Part shown: in pieces, positions 13,801-28,400 of the stretch
How the letters are laid out: each line of letters opens with the position of its first letter
How positions within the stretch are numbered: position 1 is the first letter of the stretch
Assembly (NCBI GenBank): GCA_016617855.1
Contig: JAECUM010012908.1
Span: 41,290-105,289 of the forward strand
Source of the DNA: Megalonaias nervosa
Taxonomy: Eukaryota; Mollusca; Bivalvia; Unionida; Unionidae
Direction of reading: 5' to 3'
Length of the DNA stretch: 64,000 bases
Position numbers and translations under genes: made by a program
The notes under the pieces: model-generated
The model's input: the letters and a program-made list of their open reading frames with translations, nothing else
Database searches by the model: none
What the model was told of the DNA's origin: nothing

Positions 13801-16800
13801 TTTTATATGTACCATTTGTTTATTTCAGGACAATTTTTCAACTTTAATCACCAAATATCAACCTTCATTTGTGTCATGGATACTCTGTAAATGAGATAAA
13901 AGCATAAATAGACTTGTGCTTCATTTTAATTTTGGAAGAAATGTACCTCTGGTTATACATTTCACATAGTGTTAGGTAAACATGAGAATGTATGTTGGTT
14001 TCACTAAAAGTCTAAATATTCTCTTTAAATACATAATATATGGCACACTTCCACTGGCAGACTTAGACACTGTCATGAAGAAAAAAAAAAAACTGTATAC
14101 AGTGGTTCCACACTAGTAAGCAAAGAAGAATAACATTGTCTCTTTTTTAAGGATGGCATGGTGATAGATCCCATTACATGATGTTATAATAACACTGTGT
14201 GTAATGTAGCCCAGTAGAAGGTGATTCATTATACCATTGTCCCTTTCATATGCATTGCATGGTCAAGGCTCAGATTATGTAATATAATAGTAACATAGTA
14301 TAAATGTACCCCCATTATAAGGTGACCCAATATGACACTGTCCCTTTTATAATGAATCCATGGTCATGGACCCCATTACATTATGTAATAGTAACACTGT
14401 ATAATGGACCCCAGTAAAAGGCACACCATTATAACACTGTCTCTTTCATAAGGCTGTTAAGGTCATGATCCCATTACATTATGTAACACAGAGGTCTCAA
14501 ACTCAAACCACCCTGAGGGCCACATGAGGGCATTTTGATGGCCCAAGGGCCACACCACCTTTGTTATCTCTCATGACACCTTGTGATGCCATTGATTTTG
14601 TGGGCTACAGGATACAGCTTAGTGGGCCACATGCAGCCCACAGGCTGCGTGTTTGAGACACCTGATGTAACAGTGACACTGTATAATGTACCCCCAATAT
14701 TAGGTGATTTATTATAACACTATTTTATAAGGATAGCACTGTACCTTTAAGAAGGCAGGTATATTCATGAATCATTATGTAATAGCAACATTATGTATAA
14801 TGTACTCCAGTATAAGGTACACCAGTATAAACTGTCTCTTGTATAAGGCAACTGTGGTTATGAATCCCACTACATGATGTAATAGTAAGTTTAAACTTTG
14901 TATATAATGTTCAAAAGTATAAGTGACCTTAACATGGAACATTATCGGTAGGCTACTATATTAGATACCATTGTTCTTTCAGAATGCGCTGTATTTATAC
15001 ATTACTACATTAGATATCACTGTGTTTTCAGAACCCACTGCATTCATATGCTACTATTTCTGTATGAAAAAATATGCAAGAGTTTCTTCTGAATGATACT
15101 GCATGATGTTCAATGAGTTAATATTTTTGTATTTAAAAGTACTAATTTATTTATTATATAGTACTCATTTTTTTAATTTAGGACAGACTTTAACATGAAC
15201 CCATTTGTCTCCCTATACAACATATGAAAATGTGGCACTTGGGGTAAATTGCCACTGACCATGTTATGTACAAAACTGAGTTATACTGAGAAATATACAT
15301 ATGGAGTCATGGTATATTGAGAATATTATAATTTACAGAACTGTGGTATAGTGGGCACTATCAAAATTCATTAAATAATAGTGTTTGGCAAAAGAAAATG
15401 AAGATATAAGACTAAGTTTCACTTTGTTTTCTTCTAAATGTTTTTGTTATACACTGGTATGATCTTAATCATGGGGTCTATAATAGTACCACATTATATT
15501 CAGTATCATATTATGAGAAGGTGTGTTATAACAGAGGAAAGCTGCATTTATCTTCACAACAGTGAGTTCTTTCTGAGGCCCACGTGTCACCAACAGCAAT
15601 GCTATTTAGCATGTAATATTCCAATGTCATTTCTGGTGAACTAAAGTTTATTTAAAATGGCAACATCAAAAATACTAATTTACTGATTGAAACTGATACC
15701 TCAGTATATTAATTATTTAATAAATAAACAAAAACAATATTATTCAAAGAAAACTGGTTTCATTTCTGTTAATTCTGAGAGAATATACAACCATTCGGAA
15801 AAAAGCCACAAACAAAACCACAACTGAGTACTGACATGTGTATATAATGAAAGTAATTATTATGAATATTACAGCCTCTCATTCACCTTTAATTTCTGAA
15901 AATGAAATTCATCATCAATTATCTCTGTTGTCACAATTTATTTCCAAAAGTCCCACACCAGAATAATGATACATGTACAAGCATTTCTCTTTAAAGAAAA
16001 TAATGACCACTTACATTTTCAGAATTAAAAAAAAAATTATCGATGGCTTTCAAGTTACTTAGTCATCAAAGATACAATCAAAATGGTGCTGACTAAGGCC
16101 CTTGTCAACATGGTCATGTAGGCACATTTACTCATCTTTAATTAAAAAATAATTGTTGTTTGAAAATTTTAAACTAAATTAAGTTTAACCAAAATCTATT
16201 CAATCCTGAATGTCATCAAAAGAACTTTCAGATGAAAATTTTTGATCACTATCGACTTTTACAATGGTGGCTAGGTACTCAACTGGGTCAAGAAAAGAGA
16301 ACATCAGGTCTGATCATAGCAAATACTAGGGTAGTATGAGTTTTTTCTCAACATGTGCAACTTTTATTGCAAAATCACAGCACACGACAGTCAATCCTGT
16401 TTGTACTGGATCATTAGGTTGACCTCATCCAAAAATGTCCCCATACTTTAACATTGATTTTGCCATATGCATTTCTTGGGGCATGTATATGATGACCTTC
16501 CGAATAATATGGATGTTTGAGTACTGAAATAAAGTGAATAACTGCCATTTTAAGGTATGTGTAATCAAAATTTGAGAGCTGACACCCATTTATGAAATGG
16601 CCAGTACTGAATGCCTACATAACCTGAATGACTTGTACTTTAGAGCAATACATGCCTGAAGGAAAATGCCTGGAAATTTTTAATCTGCACTCAGTGTTTA
16701 TTTATATGAACATTTTTCAAAAGATAATCCCTTTTACTAACTGAGTATCTTCAGAAAAGTAAGAAATTAAATTATGGCTATTGATAAAAGGAAATCAAAG

Positions 16801-19385
16801 CAGGTACGAGGTTAATTTTTCCAAAACCAGAAGTTGTTTATGTCCACTAGGTACCCAATTAATCCTGAAGTTCCATCGTTGTCAAAATTCGCAGTGTCCT
16901 TAAACTCATGGACATTTCCCAAAAAGTTAGGCTTTCCACAGATGCTTGCATATATACAATATTATGATTAAGCAATGGTTTACATCCCCTCTGGACTTTG
17001 TACACTTTAGAAAACTAAAAAACTGCTCAGATACAAACTGATACAGATAATGCATTAGACTTTGTACACTTAGGAAACCAAAAATCTGCTCAGATACAAA
17101 CTGATACAGGAGACAATGTATTGGACTTTGTACTAATTAGAAAACCAAAAAACTGCTCAGATACAGAAAATAAAGGAGACAATGCAATAAGATTTTTTGG
17201 ATTAAGTTTCTTGCTACCTGGGAAAATCAAACTGATTACTGACCTGGTGTACTGTGTCATCCTGTAATCCAGTACACAACTGACCGCCAAACACACATTA
17301 ACAATTATTGACCTTTTTCTTAACCCTGGTCATCTGTATGCAAGGTGACCATATTTACCACTAGTATGTATCATTCCATACCAGTTGTTTCTTCTATGCT
17401 CTCTGGTTTCTCTAATTCAAAACTATACTTTATCAGCATGTAACTCATAAATAGCATGTAGGATGTGATACTGATTACTTCAGCAATAGGATTCATTTTT
17501 GACATTTTAATTACACATATACCTTTAAACGGTGAAAATTTGGTTTAATTTCATTGTTCCTCGATCAATATTCCTTGCAAGATCATTATATTAGCAGAGA
17601 TCAGTGTGAAATTATGTGGTTATTTTTAGATGAGGTCAACTAAAAAAGTGTGATCTAGTGTAAACTGGATTGAATGTTGTTCACTATTATGTCACAATAA
17701 AAGTTCTGCATATTGGAAAAAATATTTTATTAAGCCAAATAAAAAAATACGTGTTGTTCCAGTTACATTGAAAAATAAATCAGGGTAGGTAGATTGGTAG
17801 AAACCATTTTTATAATCCAGATGGATTTAGATAAAGCATAAACTAGTAAATAAGCATTATTCACATCCTGAATTTAACTTCAATCATAGTTACATCTCTT
17901 GTTAATTATTTCCAATTTTTTTTCCCCTCACAAAAATGTAGGGTCAACAGGAAAAAATAGGGTTCATCGGGTAACCAGAACTACACGTACTTTATTATTT
18001 GGCTTTACTCTGCACTGGTAATAATCAGACCCAACATCCTCTCTCCTGACCCAATATAGTATGCAGCCACCATTGTAACAATCCACAGCATTCAATAACT
18101 GGGGTCTGGAAATTCTTGGAATAACAACTAAGATCATGATCACTCAACAATCATGTATGAACAGACATTAGTAAAACTATGTGAGTTATTATAGTTTAGA
18201 ACATTTAATATTATATTCAAGATCAATAAATACACCTACCTGATCATGCTGACATTCACTACAGTATAAGCTAGTACAATATTTTTATTCTTACCCCACT
18301 GACACAAAATAAATAAATTTTAATTATTAATTTGAGAGAGCAAACTACTTACTTAAGGATATTTTTTATGACGCCTACTGATGGATCTTCCATGGGTTGT
18401 TTGCCTGCCTTGCTGACAGGAGTGGGAGTTGCGTCAGACACAAAACCTACTCTAGCACCACCTGTGTAAAGAAAAATAATTGCTTACTATACAGTATTGG
18501 TTACTGACTGAAATTTAAAATTAGACAATTGGTTCATCATAACAGATCAACCATTCATAATAATCAGATCAAGATATTTTCAATATTCTTTCATGGATAA
18601 GGTCATTTTTGCATACTTGGTATTTATTATTTAAATATGATAGGTTAAAGTTCAATCATAATATTTTCACTTGTTCAAAAAGTTATAACCCTACATGGAT
18701 CAAGGTTGCCAACTGATATTTCCCCTTGCTATGACCTTGATCTTAGCTATAGTATGTGACACACTGTCTAGTCATGATATACAAGTCATTAAAGTTTCAT
18801 TAAAATACCTTCTGAGGTTCAAAAGGATCAGGATACAAGTAAACATTAAAAAAAAATTTTCTATGACATTTCATTTTCAGGTGGGGGGAGGGGGGCATAG
18901 GTATGATATAAGACACATGTCTGTTGTAATCTATAATTGGCAAAAGTTTTATTATAATATTTTCATTGGTTGAAAAGTTATTCTTCGGTCAAGGATATGA
19001 ATCACCGAATAACATATTCCCTTGCTGTGACCTTGACCATGACGCAAGAGGCATAGCTATAGTGTGTAGCACACCAACTAGTAAATATATATGCAAAGGC
19101 AAAGTTTCGGGAAAATCACTCCAACCTTTACAAAATTATGTGCTAGACAATGCTAATAACATGCCCAACTCAAGATGAATATATACAACTGTAACTATAA
19201 TCATTCATATTCAATTATGGATAATCATAACTGAACGTTTGGTCATTTAATTTCCTTATGAAATTTTCAGCTATTTTAATCATGATACCAATATTGCTAA
19301 GTGAAATGTTTTAATTGTAAACATCTTAAGAAGAGTTTAAAAAAACACTTCTCTCCTCTGAAGACACAGGTTTGATCAGATCTCT

Positions 19386-19428
<43 letters not shown>

Positions 19429-22400
19429 TAACAGCTGCAGTACAACAAACCTGCCTTTATGAAATTGAATACAGAACCTGTCAACAATCTAACAGAAGAA
19501 ATGATTTATCAACCGTACAAGGCAAAAGAAAAGCATACATACCAAGGATTGGGTTAGTCAATGAAGAAGGTGCTGTTGATAGGGCAGGTGGCTGTTTGAG
19601 ACAATCTAAATATTTGCTACGGTTATGGAAGGCATCAAATATTGCTTGAAGGGTCATATTCAGCTGGGATGATGTAATTTTCTGGAAAAAATGAAATCAT
19701 CATCATCATCATCATCATCAACAATATTTAAAAATGGAAGGTTCCGAAATGTTGCAAATTCAATGCTTTTGAGCCAATACCAAACAAAAACTTCAAAGTT
19801 TTTATAAATACTATAAAAATATTTAAAGGATTAAGAAAAGAATGGAAGCCCTGTCTACTTCCATATTTCCTTCAGCTTTTATAAGGAGATTGTAAAATTA
19901 ATAGATCCATCTCAAGAACTGAAGAAATTTAGAAGCCATGCTCAACTGTCTCCACTTTTATATTTTTTTCAGCTTACATTAAGAGATTGTAACATTTGGA
20001 AGATCCATCTCAGATATTGCAGAACTTCGAGCTGTACAACAATCTGCAAATTTACCCTGGAATCCTGATAAGAAACGTGACTATGATTATGTATTTCTGT
20101 TTAAAGTTCAGATTTTTTCATTCAAAAGGCTTAGCTCAGACATGGCATTTTGGTTGATTTCTTGGCAAAGAATCCCAGTAACTGTCAAAGTAAAACAACA
20201 TATATTTTCCATTGCTGTAGGAACTTTTTCCTTCCCAGCATTAAACAATGACTGTGTTTACGTTAACTTAATTATGATGAAATACCATAAAGCTTGTGAA
20301 AAAATTATCATGCAAAAACCTAGGTTGTCACTAAACCTCAAATTTAATATGCCCATCTTGTGATTATATCTCTCAGAAACTTAACTGTTTCATTCAGAAC
20401 AAATATGGATTCCGTAAATATCTCCCAGAAAACTGGTTTAATATATTCTGTATAAACTCACTTATAAATTCAGTCCACCTGGGGTTCCACTAGCCTGGAC
20501 TATAGCCTTTAAGTGACCAGAACTATATGTGACCTATGCCAGTAGATCATACAGATTCATGAAAATGAAGAGACAAATATGGAGAATTTAGTCATCAGTA
20601 AAACGACTGTCAGTCAAACTAAAATAAATAAAGATACATCTGATGTTTATTAATATAAACCTTCCTCAGAAGAAAATGAAGTGTGTGTGTGTGTCTGTTT
20701 TGGATTTTTAATGTAGCTTTAACCCGCAACCTCCCACATCTGAGGTGGATGCTCCAGCCACTAGGCCATTGGAATGGTCAGAAAATTAAGGCATTGTAAA
20801 GTGAATTTGATGCCTGGCACTATGTAGAGAAATGGTTTAGAGAACTCTAAATGTAAATTTTAATCACTGGCCTGAGTAATGAAATCATATTCTACACTTT
20901 TAATTCTTAATCCCTGGACAAAAAGACTTCGCCTACTAATAATGAATTGTATAAAGCTTTGTGTTAATGATGGAAACCTATAATTGTGATTCTGCATTCC
21001 AAATTGTGGGGTCTAGATTTTTACCTGTTTCTTTCAAATGGCTTAGTAAGTATCTAATAAACACACCCATTTCATTAAAACTTTAATACTGTTACCAAAT
21101 AATACTAAATGCATCAGAACCTTGCCATATGTCAAATGATAAGCATTTCGAAATATATTATTTGATGTGTTACGTATATGTAATTTAATTACTTGTGTGT
21201 TAGTTTTAAATTCTTTTTTATTTTTATTTCATTACATGTTATTGTAATGATAACTTTATTCACTGGATTTGACATTTTTCCAGAAAATTCAGTTCAGTTC
21301 TGTTAAACCTGATAAATATGCAGTTCGTAGAAATATTGTATTTCTGGTGACCTAGATTTCAGGGCCAGTTTCAGCTCTGTTGTAAACAACTTTTTTAAAA
21401 AAAAAATTATTATTGAATCTTATAGTAAGATTCATTCAGTAGAATCGAATTCGTCATTGGCAGATGTGATAGCCAGCGTGTGGTGTTACTACACCGCTTG
21501 AACTAAGTGATCACGTGACCCCATCACATGGGATCTAAACTGCATTGTAGTTAGAGTTAAAGTGATATTTCATAGTGTTTTTTAGTCAGTCATAAATCAT
21601 ACCTTCGGGCTCAAAGGTATTATTTTTGTTGTTGCCAGTTTGAATTGAGTTTTTATTTAAAATAATTTATTTTACCTGGAAACTTTATCTAGTGCTCATC
21701 AGAATTCTTGGACAAAGACATTTACTGAAAATTATTCGGAATTCTAAAGCCGGAATATTATTCTTGGTGATTCAACAAGGAACTGTTGACATGACAACAC
21801 AAAACAGGTTATAGAGGACATCATCGCCTTCCATCTTGGAACTTCATCGGGATTCGAACTCTGATTCATTTAGAACTTTTTAGTGATAGGACTTACATTT
21901 TTAATTATTGGATTAATTTTTGGATTTGATTCATAAACCGTAAGTCCTTTTTCATATTTTTACCTTGGTTTCTAGGGAAATAAATTATTTTGTTAAATTT
22001 ACAAAGCTTGATCGCTTCACTCTTTTCTTTGTTACTTTTGTACGAGCCTAGACGCATAACAAAGCAAACTGAGGCACTCATCCTTGAGACATATGAATTT
22101 TGGCTAAAATATTTCAGAAAATTTTTGTTTTGAAATTTAAATTCCCCTAGTTTTCAGAATTTTTTAAATCTCAAGTATTATTTCACATTTTGTTTGAAAT
22201 CTTTAGTGAAATCAACAGGCTTTTTCACAATATCATCAAAATTGGAGAATTTTTTTTAATTTTACCTAGGAGTGGTTGGACATTTTGAAAATGGAAGTAC
22301 AGCTAAAAAAGTTGGAATTAGAGATAAGACAGGTTCAGTCTCAGATAGAAATGATACAAATGGAAAGAAAAAGGGAGGAAAGACAAATACAATTTGAGAA

Positions 22401-25400
22401 AGAAAAACAAGAAATGCAAATGAAATTTGAAGAAAGAGAGAGAGACAGATGCAAAGAGAGAAGGATGAAAGGGAATTTCGAATTCGGTTAAAAGAATTAG
22501 AGCTGGCAAAAGGAAAACACTCCCCTACTTTTGATGTTTTAAGAAATATCAAGTTAGTGCCCCCTTTTCTGGAAAAAGAAGTAGACAGATATCTTCCTCT
22601 TTTTGAAAAAATTGTGGAAGATTTGAATTGGACTCAATTATTGCAATCTGTACTTACTGGTAGAGCTAGTGATATTTATTTTTCACTGTCACTAAAGCAG
22701 AGGGCTGACTATGATGTGGTTAAAGATTGTATCTTGAAGAGTTATGAGTTAGTCCCTGAGGCTTATCGGCAAAAATTCAAGAATTCTAGAAAATCAACTG
22801 ACCAGACCTATGTCGAACATGCAAGAGAAAAAGCACAACAATTTGATAGGTGGTGCTCTTCTAGAAAGTTTAACAAAGATTACAAAACTCTCAGACAACT
22901 CATGAGTATTTCTTAACTCATAAAGTTCCTGTTGTAGGCAGGTCTTTCACTAAGCAGTCTACTGGTAAAAAGGTATATCAGCCTAATACGAGCCCTTCTA
23001 AAACTCAATCTGGCACTTTTAAAAATAAAGCTTCTGATAAGCTTGATTAAAAATCCTTCTCTCTTCCTACGTGTACCTGTCGCAAGAAGAAAGGACACAT
23101 TATTTCTGATTGCTTCAAATTGAAATATAAGCATCAGAATCAAGATAGACCTATCCCAAATGCTCTTATTTCTAAGAAGTCAAGGTCACGGTCATGTATT
23201 GAAAGCAATACATTTGCCAATCCTATCCCTATTACAATTTTAAGGGACACAGGAGCTTCTCAGAGTCTTTTATTATCAGGTACTTTGCCTTTTTCTGAGA
23301 AGTCTTCTTCTAATGAGAGTGTTCTTATTCAGGGAGTAGAGTACGGCTTCGTTAATGTGTAAATTTGTCATCAGACTAAGTTTCAGGACCTGTGACAGTC
23401 GGAATAATGTCTTCTTTACCCGTTGAGAGCATTCATTTATTACTAGGCAATGACCTAGCTGGAGACAAGGTTGTGGTTAATCCATTTGTAACTGACAAGC
23501 CTTCTTTGGATCAGAAAGTTGATCCTATGAAAAAGAATTCCCTGATTTATACCCAGCTTGTGCAGTTACTAGAGCTATGGCAAAGAAAGCTATTGAGAAT
23601 GATTTCGATAAGGAAAGTATTCCTTTAGCTGACACATGTATTGGTCAGGCTTTTGATGAGGTCACTTTCTCTCCATGTTTAGATCAGTCAAAAGGTATTG
23701 ATCACAGTGATCCTCTTTTAACTACTCATTCTCTTTTTTTCTAATCAGGGTGACAAATGACAATCACTTGTTGTCGAACAGGAAAAAGATCCTGAGATCT
23801 CCTGTTTGTTTCAGAGGGCCATTAGTGAAACTGAAGCCACTGAAGTACCTGTCTGTTATTTCATTAAAAATGGAATTCTTATGAGAAAATGGAGACCTCC
23901 CAAGGTACCTGCTGGTGACGAGTGGTCAGTGAACTATCAAATTGTAGGAAATACTAAGTCTGGCCCATGAAGAAAACCCAATCAGATGATACCTAAGGCT
24001 CATCTGCAACCCATTCCTGCATTTGACGAACCATTTAGCAGAATAATGGTAGATTGTGTTGGTCCTTTACCTATGACCAAGTCAGGCAACCAATACTTGT
24101 TGACCATTATGTGTGCATCAACAAGATTCCCAGAGGCAATTCCTTTGAGGAATATTAAAACCAAAACCATAGTAAAAGCATTGATAAAGTATTTTACTCA
24201 ATTTGGCCTTCCCAAATCTGTCCAACTGGATCAAGGGTCAAATTTTATGTCTGGAATTTTCCAGCATGTTATGTATGAATTAGGCATTCAACAATTCAAA
24301 TCTTCTGCCTATCACCCTGAGAGCTCAGGGGCTTTATAAAGATTTCATCAGACTTTGAAGAATATGATTCAATCATATTGCTTTGATACGGGTAAAGATT
24401 GGGATGAAGGCGTTCATATACTGTTGTTTGCTGTTAGGAAGTCAGTTCAAGAATCTTTAGGATTCAGTCCCTTTGAACTAGTTTTCGGACACACTGTGCG
24501 TGGACCATTGAAGTTGTTGAAAGAGAAACTTCTTTCTAATAAAGACACTGAACTTAATCTTCTCGACTATGTTTCTAACTTTAAGTATAAGTTGTCAAAG
24601 GCTTGTGACGTTGCAAGAGCGAATCTGCACTCTACTCAGTCAAAAATGAAATTAAGATATGATAAAAACTCAAAGGAAAGGAGTTTTCAGCCTGGTGATA
24701 AGAGTTCTGGCTCTCTTGCCCATTCCACAAAATCCCCTTCAGGCCACGTATTATGGTCCATACATGGTTGAAAAGAAAGTAAATGATTTAAATTATATCA
24801 TAAATACTCCTGGGAGTTGAAAACAAAAACAACTTTGCCACATAAACATGTTAAAGGAGTATATTGAAAGACATAGCCAGGTAAATCATGTAATTAATTT
24901 AGTTGTACCTGTCCCATTCACTGAGGATTTAAGTGAAGGAATTCAATCAGACTCTACTGATTTCGGAGTGGCAAATCTTCAGAATTCGGAAATTATGAAT
25001 AATCTGGACCAGAAACTTTTATATTTGCAACAACAATAAAGGAATGAACTTAAACAGTTATTATTTGAATATGAGCACTTATTTCCAGATGTTCCTACAA
25101 GGACAAACAAAATTTTTCGTGACATTGAAATTGTGAATTCCAAACCTGTGAAACAACACCCATACAGGATGAACCCTCTCAAACAGGAATGCTTGAAAAA
25201 AGAAATTCAGTATTTGCTGGAGTTCACCATGTATACTTGTTCTGAAACCAGATAAAACTTTCTGTATGTGCACTGATTATAGGAAGGTGAACAGTGTGAC
25301 AAAAACAGATTCATTTCCATTACCTAGAATCGATGATTGCATTTATAAAATTGGAAATGCCAAGTATGTCATCAAATTTGACCTTCTGAAAGGATTTGGC

Positions 25401-28400
25401 AAATTCCACCAATGGAAAGGGCAAAGAAAATTTCAGCATTCGTGACTCCAGATGGACTTTATCAGTATGAGGGCGCTCACCAGTTATTATGTACTTTTGA
25501 GAGAGGGATGTATGTAAGGTGAAGTTGTTTGCATTTAAAACATGCACAGTGGAGAGAATGTTGGCATACCTTTATGCTACTTTGATGTAATGTGACTGAC
25601 ATTTCTTTGGATATTGTACTTTTGGAAATTGTAAATGATCTTAGCACACTGCTAAATAAAATGACTGCTCCCTTGTGCTCCAAAAATCAGCCTGAATTTG
25701 TCTAAAGTACACTATCCTTAGCAGCTATTAAAATAGGGAAAATGAATTTTGCCAGACTAGACAATACCAGTTTCTGAATGAATTACCAAATATATAAAAT
25801 GTAAAAAAAAGTTATCGGCTCTTTTTTTTAACAATTTACCTCTGAAGTTCAGGAAGTGAAAATGACCAAGTGGAGCTAGCACATTTCTGAAAGATGCACA
25901 TCTGGAGTAAGGCCAAGCTGTATCCTCTATAACCAAAATTACACCCATCAATCATACACCAAAACAAAGGGAAATAAAGGTTCTTTGAACAATGCCTAAG
26001 ATATACAAGATCTTTTTTAAATAGCCAGTATAACTAGTGAGGAAACCCAGGGGAATTCTTTTTCTTTAAAATTCTAACCCTATGCAAAATATGAAACTGT
26101 AGAGCGCCAACTATAAAGTGATGCCATTTGGGATGAAGGGTTCACCAAGTACCTTTCAACGTTTGATGAATATGGTTACCTCTGGTCAAGATAATTGTGA
26201 TGCTTACATCGATGATGTCATCATCTACAATGACACCTGCAAAGAACATCTAGCAACAATTCAGAAATTCTTTGACAGACTCACTAATGCAAGTTTGCCA
26301 ATCAATTTATCCAAAAGTGAGTTCTGCCGTGCCTGTGTAACATTTCTAGAACATATTGTGGGACATGGACAAGTTAAACCTATAGATGCTAAGGTCAAGG
26401 CTATCTCTGATTTCCCTGTGCCTGTCAATAAAAAGCAGCTGATGCGATTTTTAGGTATGGCTGGATACTATCAGAAATTTTGTTCCAATTTTTCTAATAT
26501 TGCTGAACCCCTGACAAATTTATTGAGCAAGAAAAACAAGTTTCTTTGTACTGAAAAATATCAGGAGGCTTTTGACAAGTTAAAGGCCATACTTAAAAGG
26601 GCACCAGTTGATACAGCTCCAAATTTCAGTCAATCTTTTAAACTATCTGTTGATGCAAGTGATGTTGGGGTTGGGGCAGTATTGATTCAAGAAGACAGAA
26701 ATGGTGTTGATCATCCAGTGTGCTATTTCTCTAAGAAATTAAATAAGCACCAAAGAAATTACTCAACAATCGAGGAGGAATGTTTGGCTGTAATACTGGC
26801 ATTTTTACAGCATTCTGAAGTATACCTTAGTTCAGCTTCTTCTCCGATTGTTGTGTTTAGTGATCACAACCCCCTTACTTTCATTGACAAGATGAAAAAC
26901 AAAACTCAAAGATTATTAAGGTGGAGATTGTTGTTACAGGAATATAATATTGACATCAGGCACATCAAGGTAAAAGACAATTTAATAGCAGATGCACTTT
27001 CCCATGTACAGAAATATTATTTCGTGTACACTTTGTATAATTCGTAAGAGTTCTTCTTATGTAATTTTTTTTACCTCATGTATAATTAACATATGGTAAA
27101 AAGAAAGCTTTATTATATAAATCTTTCTTTTTCTTTATGGGGGAAGCATTACGTATATGTAATTTAATTACTAGTGTGTTAGTTTTAAATTCTTTTTTAT
27201 TTTTATTTCATTACATGTTATTGTAATGATAACTTTATTCACTGGATTTGACATTTTTCCAGAAAATTCAGTTCAGTTCTGTTAAACCTGATAAATACAC
27301 AGTTCGTAGAAACATTGTATCTTTTGGTGACCTAGATTTCAGGGCCAGTTTCAGCTCTGTTGTAAACAACCTTTTTTCATTTTTTTTTATTATTGAATTT
27401 TATAGTAAGATTCATTCAGTAGAATTGAATTTGTCAATGGCGGACATGATAGCCAGCGTGTGGTGTTACTATGCCGCTTGAACTAAGTGATCACATGACC
27501 CCATTGCATTGTAGTTAGAGTTAAAGTGATGTTTCATAGTGTTTTTTAATCAGTCATAAATCATACCTTTGGGCTCAAAGGTATTATTTTTGTTCTTGTC
27601 AGTTTGAATTGAGTTTTTATTTAAAATAATTTATTTTACCTGGAGACTTTATCTAGTACTCATCAGAATTCTTGGACAAAGACATTTACTGAAAATTATT
27701 TGGAATTCTAAAGCCGGAATATTATTCTTGGTGATTCAACAAGCAACTGTTGACACGACAACACAAAACAGGTCAGAGAGGATGTCATCGCCTTCCATCT
27801 TGGAACTTCATCGGGATTCGAACTTTGATTCATTTAGAACTTTTTAGTGATAGGACTTATATTTTAAATAAATTATTTTGTTAAATTTACAAAGCTTGTT
27901 GGCTTCACTCTTTTCTTTGTTACTTTTGTTTGAGCCTAGACAGGTAACAGATGTAGATACTAAATGGGTTCTGTTCAATTTGGAACTAATTATGGTCTAG
28001 TAATGTAAATGGCAGACGTACAGCAGAACTTTGTTTTTCCAAATCTTGTTCATCTAAATTTTTGCTTCACCTGAACAGCATATACATCCACCCAAATGTG
28101 CTAGTTTGGTATAGCCTGAACTTGCTGATTCAGAATCAAACTAACATTAATCCACACATCTTTTGGTTTCCCGAGAGAGAATAAACAAAGGTCTACCATA
28201 CTAATATTAAGCTCCAGACCCAATACTCACAAAAGTCCTCAATTCGAGTGCACACTGAAACTCAAATATTGTTTCACTGAATTCTCTCAGAGTAACTGAA
28301 GTTTAATAAATTGACAATGTCTAACAACATGCTTAAACCTGACAAATTTAAATTTAAAATTTCTACTGTGTTTGTTAATTTGTTCATAAATTCTATGTGA

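Larger units (their letters stand above)
21168..27949 (+). mobile_element. Gmr1-like Ty3/Gypsy LTR retrotransposon, complete but inactive
   Basis: Two LTRs (21168-22061 and 27147-27949), a GATG target duplication and a purine-rich tract (gggggaag) before the right LTR delimit a 6.8-kb element. Domain order from the sequence is gag (22276-22916), zinc knuckle (23072-23114), protease (DTGAS, 23246), integrase core (23990-24770), RT (25030-25470 and 26109-26500), RNase H (to about 27020). Only about 100 bp separate RNase H from the LTR, so no integrase can follow RT. Known: Ty3/Gypsy elements normally have integrase last; an integrase-before-RT order was described for Gmr1 of Atlantic cod and relatives. 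Frameshifts in gag and protease, stops in integrase and RT, and a nested insertion make it non-autonomous. It sits in a CCDC180 intron, antisense to that gene. Confidence 0.9.

Noticed and set aside
19389..19649. Plus-strand frame beginning with Cys/Val repeats
   Set aside because: Translation of a (TG)n run followed by the antisense of CCDC180 exon h.
22262..22552. Minus-strand Phe/Leu-rich frames
   Set aside because: Antisense shadow of the gag coiled-coil region.
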